Position numbers and translations under genes: made by a program
Notes under the pieces: model-generated
What the model was told of the DNA's origin: nothing
Seen by the model: the letters and a program-made list of their open reading frames with translations, nothing else
Databases searched by the model: none
NCBI GenBank assembly: GCA_955652255.1
Contig: CATPAW010000021.1
Coordinates: 1 to 7,195, forward strand
Reading direction: 5' to 3'
DNA: 7,195 nt
Source: an uncultured Chthoniobacterales bacterium
Lineage (GTDB): Bacteria; Verrucomicrobiota; Verrucomicrobiia; Chthoniobacterales; UBA10450
In this document: positions 1 to 5,929 of the stretch, piece by piece
How positions within the stretch are numbered: the stretch's first letter is position 1
Layout of the letters: each line of letters starts with the position of its first letter

Positions 1-1
1 C

Positions 2-715
2 ACCGCGCACCACGAGCTCGGGCACGGCTACTATTTCAAAGCTTATACGCGCCCGGAAGTTCCGTACTTGTTGCGACTTGGTGCCGCTCCCGGATTTCAC
101 GAAGGCGTCGGCGAATTGATCGCGCTTGCCTCCAGTCAGGTGCCGTATTTGCAATCGCGTGGTGTTTTGCCGCCCGACTTCAAAGCGGACAAAACCGCGT
201 TCCTGCTCGATGACGCGCTCGCCCGCTCGATCCCGTTTATTTATTTCTCCTGCGGTGTCATGCCGCATTGGGAAGCGGACATTTACGCGCACAATCTTCC
301 GGCCGATCAATGGAACGCGCGCTGGTGGAAATATGTGAGCGAAATGCAGGGCGTTGAGCCGCCGTCGCCGCGCGGCGAAGAATTCTGCGATGCCGCGACC
401 AAGACTCACATCAACGATAATCCAGCCTACTATTACAACTACGCGTTTGCGACCGTGTTTAAATTCCAATTGCACGATTACATCGCTCGCAAAATCCTGC
501 ATCAACCGCCGCAATCATGTAATTACGCCGACAATAAGGAAGTCGGCGCGTGGTTGAACAACATTTTGAAAAAAGGCGGCACGGAAGATTGGCGCAAAGT
601 TCTGAAGGAAGCGACCGGCGAAGATATTTCCACGCGCGCGATGGCCGATTACTTTAAACCGCTCATGAACTGGCTGGAAGAACAAAACAAAGGCCGCCAA
701 ATTGGCTGGGAATAG
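2..715 (+). CDS. Peptidase family M2 (ACE-like zinc dipeptidyl carboxypeptidase), C-terminal part
   Basis: This is the last 237 codons of a protein whose N-terminal half lies left of the window. Family M2 enzymes are zinc metallopeptidases, usually exported, that remove C-terminal dipeptides from oligopeptides. The fragment starts just before the zinc motif HHELGH (residues 3-8: ligands H4 and H8, catalytic E5). The third ligand is E34 in GFHEGVGE, matching GFHEAIGD of ACE. Further M2 landmarks follow: K134-T-H136 (the ACE K511/H513 substrate-carboxylate and transition-state site), tyrosines 144 and 147 (ACE Y520/Y523), FQLHDYI, a KEVG segment, and the terminal DYFKPLMNWL...GW block typical of the family's last helix. 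The ACE chloride-site arginine R522 aligns with N146, and the preceding loop is one residue longer. There are no frame breaks, and the gene ends at TAG 713-715. The family call is secure from motifs; the substrate is unknown. A cluster of convergent-gene repeats follows. Confidence 0.95.
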   Translation, partial: TAHHELGHGYYFKAYTRPEVPYLLRLGAAPGFHEGVGELIALASSQVPYLQSRGVLPPDFKADKTAFLLDDALARSIPFIYFSCGVMPHWEADIYAHNLPADQWNARWWKYVSEMQGVEPPSPRGEEFCDAATKTHINDNPAYYYNYAFATVFKFQLHDYIARKILHQPPQSCNYADNKEVGAWLNNILKKGGTEDWRKVLKEATGEDISTRAMADYFKPLMNWLEEQNKGRQIGWE

Positions 716-722
716 ATTCAGA

Positions 723-742
723 GATCAGAAGTCAGCGGTCAG
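723..742. repeat. Short heptad repeat (GATCAG/GTCAG units, period about 7)
   Basis: Three units ending in TCAG recur every seven to eight bases just after the peptidase stop: GATCAG at 723-728, GTCAG at 731-735 and GTCAG at 738-742. It is a short imperfect tandem array in the gap between two convergent genes. No function is evident, and with so few units chance is possible. Confidence 0.4.
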
Positions 743-781
743 TTGTAAACTCCGCCGTCTTCAGCGGAAATCAGTGGAAAT

Positions 782-798
782 GCCGCCGGGACGGCGGC
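782..798. repeat. GC-rich hairpin between convergent genes (REP-like or terminator candidate)
   Basis: GCCGCCG (782-788) and CGGCGGC (792-798) form a perfect 7-bp stem with a GGA loop. It lies between the stop of the M2 peptidase (715) and the stop of the minus-strand membrane protein (801), where a bidirectional terminator is expected. Neither side has a clear T tract, so a REP-like palindrome is as likely as a terminator. A weaker CCGC/GCGG pair lies at 752-767. Confidence 0.5.
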
Positions 799-800
799 CA

Positions 801-1247
801 CTATCGCCGCGAACGTGATTGTCGATCTTTCAATTCCAGAAAATAAGCGACGACGTTTGGTTTGAAGTAGAAATACCAGGCAGACGCGCCACCAAACACC
901 GAAGCGTTTATGATCGCGCGCCACATGATCGCGTGATGAATCAGGTTGAGCACGCCAAGGATCGACGCGTAAACAATAATCAAGCCAAACATCGCAATCA
1001 CTAGATGACGCGACCACGCTCGTTGTGAGGCAAGACCGTAGGAGATGAGCGCCATCAAAACGCCGATGACGCCGACAAGTGGCGCAGCGATGTGTAACCA
1101 TTCGCCACGCGTGACGCGCTCGCCACCCATGATATGGGGACCGATGTCGTAAATCGCGAGCAAGATCGACAAGTACATGGCGACGGAGGCCAAAGCTGCA
1201 AACCAGGTCAGCAATCGGATCGCGAACGGTTTCCTTAATTTTAGCAC
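801..1247 (-). CDS. Small four-helix integral membrane protein, function unknown
   Basis: I do not recognise a named family. With GTG 1247-1245 as start the product is 148 residues, begins with a basic segment (LKLRKPF) and has four hydrophobic stretches at about residues 11-33, 51-72, 81-103 and 109-128. The tail is short and charged and ends RQSRSRR. The last helix runs into an aromatic-rich FYFKPNVVAYF segment. The loop between helices 1 and 2 contains HIMGGERVTRGEW. The frame stays open upstream to ATG 1328 and ATG 1385, but those starts would overlap the well-formed C-terminus of the upstream gene by 71-128 nt. GTG 1247 sits 10 nt after that gene's TAG, which fits translational coupling, although no Shine-Dalgarno is visible. 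It is probably co-transcribed with the metallo-beta-lactamase-fold gene. Any functional link between the two is inference from position alone. Confidence 0.75.
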   Translation of the reverse strand: MLKLRKPFAIRLLTWFAALASVAMYLSILLAIYDIGPHIMGGERVTRGEWLHIAAPLVGVIGVLMALISYGLASQRAWSRHLVIAMFGLIIVYASILGVLNLIHHAIMWRAIINASVFGGASAWYFYFKPNVVAYFLELKDRQSRSRR

Positions 1248-1257
1248 TGGATGGTAA

Positions 1258-2067
1258 CTAAGCGCTGATCGCCCGGAGATAACGCTGCGCCGATCGCGAC
1301 ACCGCAGCTTTGGCGTCGGATAAGACATTTGCTTTCCACCATCCGCCGTAAATTTGATCGAACAGGAATGGTTCGATCGATTCAAGAATACGATGGATCG
1401 CAGCCGGCCCGAGCGGAATCAGATTCGGGTAGCTTCGCATGAAGCTGACGTAACGGCAGTCTTGCACCACCGTGATGATGTCGCCGGTGAGTAGTAACGC
1501 GCCCTTTCCGTTCGCGCCAGCGGACCAGTGCAGCACCGTGCCACCTTCGAAGTGTCCGCCGCAATTGATCAACGTGATCCCATCCCAAAGTGGCAAGATT
1601 GTTCCTTCCCAAAACTGGATACGCGAACTTTTGCGCATGACCCATTGTCGATCTTTCGCATGCAAAAAGATTTGCGCGTCAAAATGGTCGGCCCATTCGA
1701 CCATCGACGAGTAAAAGTGCGGATGCGAAATCGCGATCGCGCGGATACTCCCGCGCGCGTTCACTTCGGCGATCGTTTTGTCGTCCAGCAATGAAATGCA
1801 ATCCCACAACAGATTTCCAGATGGCGATTGCAGCAACAATGCGCGCTGGCCGATGGCAAATTCCGGCTCGGTGCCGATACCGAGAAGTTGCGGCGCTTCG
1901 TCTTCGAAGCGGTTGTGATGATCAGCAGCAAGTCGTTCGAGCGTCGTCCACTGCTGGCCGCCATAATGAACAAATTGCCGTTCATCTTCACAGATCGGGC
2001 AGCGCGTCGGAGGTTCCGCCGTCTCATTGACCTGCGTTCCGCACTGCATGCAGATAAAATTTTCCAT
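1258..2067 (-). CDS. Metallo-beta-lactamase-fold protein with N-terminal zinc ribbon
   Basis: This 269-residue soluble protein has no signal peptide. The N-terminus carries two knuckles, C6-x2-C9 and C23-P-I-C26, a rubredoxin- or zinc-ribbon-like site. The rest has metallo-beta-lactamase architecture: the histidine motif at residues 115-120 reads HPHFYS, a further histidine is H172 in GGHFEGG, and the second-metal aspartate is D196 in LLLTGD. In the canonical HxHxDH motif the Asp and last His bind the second zinc; here they are Y119 and S120, so a mononuclear or altered centre is likely. The C-terminus ends RSAQRYLRAISA. ATG 2065-2067 is preceded by only a weak purine stretch (AGGG, 7-10 nt upstream). 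Family relatives include hydrolases and redox enzymes acting on varied substrates, and nothing here points to one of them. Its stop lies 10 nt before the next gene, so the two probably form an operon. Confidence 0.88.
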   Translation of the reverse strand: MENFICMQCGTQVNETAEPPTRCPICEDERQFVHYGGQQWTTLERLAADHHNRFEDEAPQLLGIGTEPEFAIGQRALLLQSPSGNLLWDCISLLDDKTIAEVNARGSIRAIAISHPHFYSSMVEWADHFDAQIFLHAKDRQWVMRKSSRIQFWEGTILPLWDGITLINCGGHFEGGTVLHWSAGANGKGALLLTGDIITVVQDCRYVSFMRSYPNLIPLGPAAIHRILESIEPFLFDQIYGGWWKANVLSDAKAAVSRSAQRYLRAISA

Positions 2068-2121
2068 CGCGCCCTGAACTTACCGCTCAAAGAGATGAAG
2101 GAAAATTTTTGCGTCGAGTGG

Positions 2122-2205
2122 TGGAGGGTGCCGCGCTGTCGGCGCCCAAATGTTAAGGACACGACCCATTCGACAAGCTCAGGGTAGGCTCCGCGTGTCC
2201 CTCCA
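2122..2205. repeat. Nested intergenic palindromes enclosing a TTCGACAAGCTCAGG repeat
   Basis: Several pairings nest here. GGGTGCCG (2126-2133) pairs with CGGCGCCC (2140-2147) with one G-T. GGACACG (2157-2163) pairs with CGTGTCC (2194-2200), and inside it ACCC (2164-2167) pairs with GGGT (2182-2185). TGGAGGG (2122-2128) pairs with CCCTCCA (2199-2205), closing the whole unit, although this overlaps the GGACACG arm by two bases. The inner loop holds TTCGACAAGCTCAGG (2169-2183), a sequence I know as a common dispersed intergenic repeat in diverse bacterial genomes. It looks like a mobile or REP-type palindromic unit rather than a gene. It lies upstream of the minus-strand metallo-beta-lactamase-fold gene, so it might also affect that transcript's leader. 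Confidence 0.65.
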
Positions 2206-2231
2206 TGTCGCAAACGTTCGGTTTCCCGACG

Positions 2232-2286
2232 CTGTAGGGACGCTGCTAGCGTCCCGTGGTTCGGAAGCAAGCTGCTTCCCCTACAG
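2232..2286. repeat. Bipartite palindromic repeat: two hairpins inside an 8-bp outer stem
   Basis: CTGTAGGG (2232-2239) is the exact reverse complement of CCCTACAG (2279-2286). Inside are two further perfect hairpins, GGACGCT/AGCGTCC (2238-2244 with 2248-2254) and GGAAGCA/TGCTTCC (2263-2269 with 2273-2279). Each has a 3-nt loop, and an 8-nt linker (2255-2262) separates them. The single strand can fold as a three-way junction; the outer stem shares two bases with the first inner stem and one with the second. This layout is typical of non-coding dispersed palindromes of REP/BIME or miniature-element type. No open frame with protein-like composition crosses it. Confidence 0.7.
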
Positions 2287-2371
2287 GTAAGACTCCAACC
2301 GCGGTCGCGATTTTTAACTCGCCCTCGCGTTGCAAATGAAAAGCCAAAGTAAAAGTACTAGCGACATACGG

Positions 2372-3025
2372 TTATTCCTTGTGACGAATGGAGCCGGCGC
2401 CGGTGATGTGTTTTTCAATTGTTGGCGGATTGCCGGAATAAGTCACGTCGCCCGCGCCGGTGATGGAGACTATCAGAGCATCGGTCGCCAAGACGTAGGC
2501 GCTAGCCGCCCCGGTCGTGGAAATTTCCACCGTCTTCGCCTGTAAACCTTTAGCGTGTAAATCGCTTGCGCCGGTCATGTCGGCCAGTAACTGTTCGACG
2601 TTTCCATCGACCGTCACGTCGGAGGCGCCGGTCGTTTGCACGTAAAACTTGGGCCCGGCCACGGCTTTCGCAATCAGATCGACCGCGCCGCTCAACTCCG
2701 CACCATCTAAATTCGCGCTCGATACGCTAATTTTGATTCCGCGGGTGGGCCTGAGGCGGTCGCGCGTCCGCGTTCGCAATCGAAGCGTTTTGCCTGAAAC
2801 CTGAGTGTCGATGTGCTGAAGTAGGTTTTCATCTGTGGTGATGCTCAGTACCGGCGCGCCGCTGTGCCATTCGATCGTTAATCCGCCGGAGGCAGCGATT
2901 TCGTTAAATTCGGTTATCACTCGCTGATCCGTCACGATATGACCGTTGCCTCTGATCCCGATCCAGTCACAGGCACTGAGCAGAAGGCTGACCGCGCCGA
3001 TTGTGAAAATGCCAATCTGTTTCAT
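2372..3025 (-). CDS. DUF2807 / head-GIN domain lipoprotein
   Basis: This 217-residue predicted lipoprotein has a short basic start, a hydrophobic core and a lipobox LSAC with C19 as the lipidated cysteine. After it comes the family's opening pattern: RGNGHIV (25-31), then a strand region with FNEIAASGGLTIEW (40-53), as in the 'putative auto-transporter adhesin, head GIN domain' family (PF10988). The second half is built of short rungs repeating about every 19 residues: TTGASDV (131), MTGASDL (150), TTGAAS (170), ITGAGDV (188) and ITGAGSI (207), with a looser LSGAVDL at 111. Such repeats predict a beta-solenoid. The family's molecular role is not established; an envelope-anchored structural or binding role is likely. 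The start is well supported: AAGGAG (complement of 3032-3037) precedes ATG 3025 by 6 nt. The gene follows the secreted two-domain protein on the same strand, separated by a palindrome-filled 162-nt gap. Confidence 0.92.
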   Translation of the reverse strand: MKQIGIFTIGAVSLLLSACDWIGIRGNGHIVTDQRVITEFNEIAASGGLTIEWHSGAPVLSITTDENLLQHIDTQVSGKTLRLRTRTRDRLRPTRGIKISVSSANLDGAELSGAVDLIAKAVAGPKFYVQTTGASDVTVDGNVEQLLADMTGASDLHAKGLQAKTVEISTTGAASAYVLATDALIVSITGAGDVTYSGNPPTIEKHITGAGSIRHKE

Positions 3026-3031
3026 GAGAAG

Positions 3032-3037
3032 CTCCTT
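3032..3037 (-). promoter_or_regulatory. Shine-Dalgarno site of the head-GIN lipoprotein gene
   Basis: The complement reads AAGGAG, six bases upstream of ATG 3025-3023. It fixes the start and agrees with the signal peptide beginning at that methionine. Confidence 0.75.
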
Positions 3038-3097
3038 TCCGATACGATGCGCGCTGGTGGTGCTTTGGATTCAAGAAAATCCGTAGTCGGTGCAGAG

Positions 3098-3117
3098 GCG
3101 CTCGCCGCGGCGAGCGC
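3098..3117. repeat. Perfect 20-bp palindrome
   Basis: GCGCTCGCCG (3098-3107) is followed immediately by its exact reverse complement CGGCGAGCGC (3108-3117). It lies between two minus-strand genes, 72 nt upstream of the lipoprotein start. With no spacer it could be a dyad for a dimeric DNA-binding protein. The neighbouring inverted repeats make a dispersed REP-like palindrome more likely. Confidence 0.6.
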
Positions 3118-3134
3118 AGGCAGCGGCATTTATT

Positions 3135-3175
3135 GCGGCTGAGGACTCCGAAAGCGTTCGCGAGCAGACAGCCGC
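3135..3175. repeat. Inverted repeat GCGGCTG...CAGCCGC with 27-nt interior
   Basis: GCGGCTG (3135-3141) is the exact reverse complement of CAGCCGC (3169-3175). The interior includes TTCGCGAG and other short self-complementary stretches. It begins 12 nt beyond the stop of the two-domain secreted protein (3188), so it could act in transcript 3'-end formation, but no T tract follows on the minus strand. Together with the palindrome at 3098 it fills most of this gap. Confidence 0.5.
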
Positions 3176-3187
3176 TACTACAGCACT

Positions 3188-4306
3188 TTACTTTGTGATC
3201 TTGAGCTTTGCCGTGTCGGCCAGTTCGGCGTCGAGATAAAATTCCACCCGGTAATCGCCGGGCGTCCATCCAGTGTCCGGCCGCCCCAGGGTGAAAGTGC
3301 CGTGCGCATCCCGGCTGTCGGCGATCGTGGTGGCTTCATCGATGGTGTAATCGGGAGGAACATCGGCTACCTTCTCCGCGATCCACACGACGCGGATCTT
3401 TGCCTGGTCGCGCAGACCTCGCCCCTGCCAGCGCGCATATATTTTCGGTGTGTCCGCCCGGAATTGATTTGTCGATTCACCAATCGGCACTTTCCCGACC
3501 GTCACGGAAATTTTCTTCGGCGGCGGTACCGGTTTCACCTCTGGCCTCGGCGCAATCTTCGGCCGTTCCTTTAGTCCCAGCGAAATGCGGCGCAACAAAC
3601 CGCCGTCCGGCATTTTTATTGTTGTTACATCCTTGACGATCCCGGTGCCGTTGGCGAACCAGCGATCGATCGTCATGCGCATCGGCTCGGTCTGCTCTCC
3701 GTGAATATGGAAGGCGCGAAACTTTCCGGCCGGCAGATCGACATCTTCCTCGGGCAGGACCTTATAATGCTGGTGCACATTTGCATCGGCCACTTTGCCG
3801 TCGAATTCCCAGGTCGCGCCGGGCTTGAGCGGCGCGGCAATCATGGTTTGGGCCGGATCAAGTTTGGTTAGCTCGCCATATTGATCGACGCGGGCCGCGC
3901 AAAAAATTCCGTGCTCATCCACTGTCATGAGGTCGGTGCTCGTGATCACTCCATCGCGGATCATTTCGAATTTCAGCAAAATTTTGCCATCCACTTCCTG
4001 CGTGCCGGTGATTCGATAAGCCGCCAGCCGATGAACTTTTCCGTCGGGCCCAGGCTTCGCGTCGGAAAAGCTGAACTTTTTGCCCGCCTCCTGCGTCATC
4101 TCGTAGAGCCACGTCGTTCCGTCCGCCGTTGGAACTAATTCTTCGCCGGACGCGAAGATTAGTGGAATGGCCGCAAGCACCAGGCTGACAATCTTCTGCA
4201 TGCGGGGGACGCTAGAAAGCGGGCGTAGATCGGTCAACCCGTCGTCGTCTGCAACTCCCGGCGTCCTTTTTGGCTTGGGTGTTCGCGCGATTTTTCGCAA
4301 CGTCAT
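3188..4306 (-). CDS. Secreted two-domain protein of unknown function
   Basis: I do not recognise a named family. The longest form is 372 residues. A hydrophobic signal-like segment covers residues 36-53 (MQKIVSLVLAAIPLIFAS), preceded by a basic, proline-rich 35-residue stretch. A first domain (about 60-247) resembles secreted beta-rich proteins of the 'TTWLYEM...PLKPGATWEF' type, with an LPAGKFRAFHI segment as in DUF3108-like folds; this is a tentative likeness. A proline-rich linker follows (248-265). A second domain (266-372) has IRVVWIAEKVADVPPDY, GTFTLGRP and GDYRVEFYL, a beta-sandwich-like pattern I associate with verrucomicrobial secreted proteins. Two starts compete. ATG 4306 has a strong Shine-Dalgarno (GGAGGA). 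ATG 4201 begins directly at the signal peptide, has no Shine-Dalgarno, and gives a 337-residue protein. I list the longer form because of the ribosome site. The next gene downstream is the lipoprotein; the MFS gene diverges from its 5' end. Confidence 0.82.
   Translation of the reverse strand: MTLRKIARTPKPKRTPGVADDDGLTDLRPLSSVPRMQKIVSLVLAAIPLIFASGEELVPTADGTTWLYEMTQEAGKKFSFSDAKPGPDGKVHRLAAYRITGTQEVDGKILLKFEMIRDGVITSTDLMTVDEHGIFCAARVDQYGELTKLDPAQTMIAAPLKPGATWEFDGKVADANVHQHYKVLPEEDVDLPAGKFRAFHIHGEQTEPMRMTIDRWFANGTGIVKDVTTIKMPDGGLLRRISLGLKERPKIAPRPEVKPVPPPKKISVTVGKVPIGESTNQFRADTPKIYARWQGRGLRDQAKIRVVWIAEKVADVPPDYTIDEATTIADSRDAHGTFTLGRPDTGWTPGDYRVEFYLDAELADTAKLKITK
4209..4237 (-). promoter_or_regulatory. 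Possible promoter giving a leaderless transcript from ATG 4201
   Basis: On the minus strand TTGACC (4237-4232) is followed after exactly 17 nt by TAGCGT (4214-4209), then by 7 nt and ATG 4201. The -35 box matches TTGACA at five of six positions; the -10 box matches TATAAT at only three of six. If used, transcription would start near the A of the ATG. It competes with the Shine-Dalgarno-led start at 4306. Confidence 0.3.
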
Positions 4307-4308
4307 GA

Positions 4309-4317
4309 TACTCCTCC
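4309..4317 (-). promoter_or_regulatory. Strong Shine-Dalgarno site before ATG 4306
   Basis: The complement reads GGAGGAGTATC directly before ATG 4306-4304, putting GGAGGA five bases from the start. It is the best ribosome site in the window and supports the long form of the secreted protein, even though its signal-like segment begins 35 codons later. Confidence 0.65.
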
Positions 4318-4335
4318 GTGTCGGGGGCGCGTCAG

Positions 4336-5925
4336 ATGTCCAATTTCATTCGATCACCTTGTGACGAAGCTGTCATTCGCTCGAGGGCCGCAATTGCGCC
4401 CTGCGCCAGAGCTTCCGGGCGATGGATTCTCGCTGCTGCAATTCTTGGCTCGAGCATGGCGTTTATCGACGGCACCGTGGTCAACGTCGCGCTGCCCGCT
4501 TTGCAATCGAGTTTGAGCGCCACCGTTGTCGATGTTCAATGGGTGGTCGAAGCCTACTCACTCACGCTCTCCGCATTCCTGCTCATGGGCGGCGCGCTCG
4601 GAGATCGATACGGCCGGCGTCGCATCTTTGTTGTTGGAGTGGCGCTTTTTTCCTTTGCTTCAGCGTGGTGTGGAGCTTCCGCTAACATTCGTCAACTAAT
4701 TCTGGCACGGGCTCTCCAGGGCATCGGAGCGGCTCTGCTTGTCCCCGGAAGTCTCGCCATCATCAGCGCCTCCTTTCGCGACGAAGATCGCGGGCGTGCC
4801 ATTGGCACATGGTCCGGGTTCACTGCAATCACGGCAGCGATTGGCCCAGTTATCGGCGGCTGGCTGATCGAACATATTTCGTGGCGCATGGTTTTCTTTA
4901 TTAACCTGCCTCTCGCGATCATCGTGTTATTGATTTCATTTTATCGCGTCCCGGAAAGCCGGGATGAAAAAGACAGGGAGCGACTTGATTGGCTAGGTGC
5001 GCTGGTCGTAACCATCGGTCTCGGATCGCTCGTCTACGGTTTAATCGAATCTTCGCGCCTGGGGTTTGGCCACGTCGCGGTCCTGACGGCGCTAATCGGT
5101 GGCGCCGCTCTCTTGCTCGCATTCTTGTTCGTCGAAGCGCGGGCGCGCAATCCCATGTTACCGCTCACCCTCTTCCGTTCGCCTGATTTTGCCGGCGCGA
5201 ATCTGCTCACACTTCTTTTATACAGCGCGCTCGGCGGTACGCTTTTTTTCCTGCCGCTGAATTTGATCCAGGTTCAACGTTACTCAGCCACTGCCGCCGG
5301 CGCGTCCCTGCTTCCTTTTGTTTTGATCATGTTTTTTCTGTCACGATGGTCCGGTGGTTTGGTGCAACGTTATGGAGCGAAACTTCCGCTGGTCATCGGT
5401 CCAATCATCGCGGCGACCGGCTTCGCTCTCTTTATCGTGCCGGGAGTGGGAGCCGATTACTGGACCAAAGTTTCTCCTGCGATTGCCGTGTTGGGCATCG
5501 GCATGGCGGTGAGCGTCGCACCGCTCACCACGACCGTCATGAACGCGGTCCCGCGCAATCGCGTTGGGGTCGCCTCGGGAATCAACAATGCCGTCTCGCG
5601 CGCGGCCGCGCTGCTCGCGATCGCCGTCCTCGGCATCGTGATGTTGAATGCATTCAATCGCTCGCTCGACCAGCATTTGTCCAAAGTTCAAATGCCCGCC
5701 ACCACACAGCATTCGTTGGACGACCAAAGAATCAATCTAGCCGCGGCGACGCTTCCGAAAGAGATCGCGCCATCCATGCACGAGATGTTGCGTAACGCAA
5801 TCGACGAATCTTTCGTGCACGGTTTTCGCACGGTCACGTTGATCGGTGCCGGGCTCGCGCTCGCGAGCGCAGTTGCATCCTTATTGTTTATTAGCGGCCA
5901 TCCCAAATCTCGGCAAGATCCGTGA
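4336..5925 (+). CDS. DHA2-family (14-helix, EmrB/QacA-type) MFS drug exporter
   Basis: This 529-residue inner-membrane proton-coupled antiporter belongs to the DHA2 branch of the major facilitator superfamily, which exports drugs and other amphipathic compounds. Signature motifs are clear: DGTVVNVALP at about residues 45-54 (motif D1, end of helix 1), GALGDRYGRRR at 86-96 (motif A, loop 2-3), and a motif C-like GFTAITAAIGPVIGG at 161-175 in helix 5, typical of antiporters. The hydrophobic pattern fits 14 helices. A long polar loop of about 50 residues lies between helices 13 and 14, as is common in this family. ATG 4336 follows a G-rich stretch (GGGGG, 8 nt away) and is preferred to GTG 4318, which lacks a ribosome site. 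No HlyD/EmrA-type adaptor or outer-membrane partner is in the window, so it may work alone or with distant partners. Its promoter would overlap the 5' end of the divergent secreted-protein gene. Substrate unknown. Confidence 0.93.
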   Translation: MSNFIRSPCDEAVIRSRAAIAPCARASGRWILAAAILGSSMAFIDGTVVNVALPALQSSLSATVVDVQWVVEAYSLTLSAFLLMGGALGDRYGRRRIFVVGVALFSFASAWCGASANIRQLILARALQGIGAALLVPGSLAIISASFRDEDRGRAIGTWSGFTAITAAIGPVIGGWLIEHISWRMVFFINLPLAIIVLLISFYRVPESRDEKDRERLDWLGALVVTIGLGSLVYGLIESSRLGFGHVAVLTALIGGAALLLAFLFVEARARNPMLPLTLFRSPDFAGANLLTLLLYSALGGTLFFLPLNLIQVQRYSATAAGASLLPFVLIMFFLSRWSGGLVQRYGAKLPLVIGPIIAATGFALFIVPGVGADYWTKVSPAIAVLGIGMAVSVAPLTTTVMNAVPRNRVGVASGINNAVSRAAALLAIAVLGIVMLNAFNRSLDQHLSKVQMPATTQHSLDDQRINLAAATLPKEIAPSMHEMLRNAIDESFVHGFRTVTLIGAGLALASAVASLLFISGHPKSRQDP

Positions 5926-5929
5926 CGCG

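Larger units (their letters stand above)
2068..2371. other. 304-nt gap without a gene, mostly palindromic repeats
   Basis: This gap separates the start of the metallo-beta-lactamase-fold gene (2067) from the stop of the lipoprotein gene (2372), both on the minus strand. It holds the two palindromic units described at 2122-2205 and 2232-2286, with AT-richer flanks at 2095-2110 and 2310-2370. The minus-strand promoter for the downstream gene pair must lie here unless the block is read through. I could not find a -35/-10 pair that I would defend. Confidence 0.6.

Noticed and set aside
782..798. Definite intrinsic terminator
   Set aside because: The stem is good, but no T tract follows on either strand, so it is listed only as a hairpin repeat.
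1248..1385. Longer ATG starts (1328, 1385) for the small membrane protein
   Set aside because: They would overlap the conserved-looking C-terminus of the upstream gene by 71-128 nt and add a non-hydrophobic stretch. GTG 1247 fits the operon spacing.
1761..2270. Minus-strand open frame of 169 codons overlapping the metallo-beta-lactamase-fold gene
   Set aside because: It runs through the palindromic repeats and out of frame through the zinc-ribbon gene; its composition is rich in Arg and Ser. It is a shadow frame.
2122..2286. CRISPR array or small-RNA gene
   Set aside because: There are no repeated units of equal length separated by spacers, and no promoter or terminator frames the hairpins; dispersed palindromes explain the pattern better.
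4307..4312. GATACT as a -10 box for the MFS gene
   Set aside because: No acceptable -35 sequence lies 16-18 nt upstream.
5341..5727. Minus-strand open frame of 128 codons inside the MFS gene
   Set aside because: It is antisense to clear transmembrane coding sequence, rich in Arg, Asp and His, with no motif.
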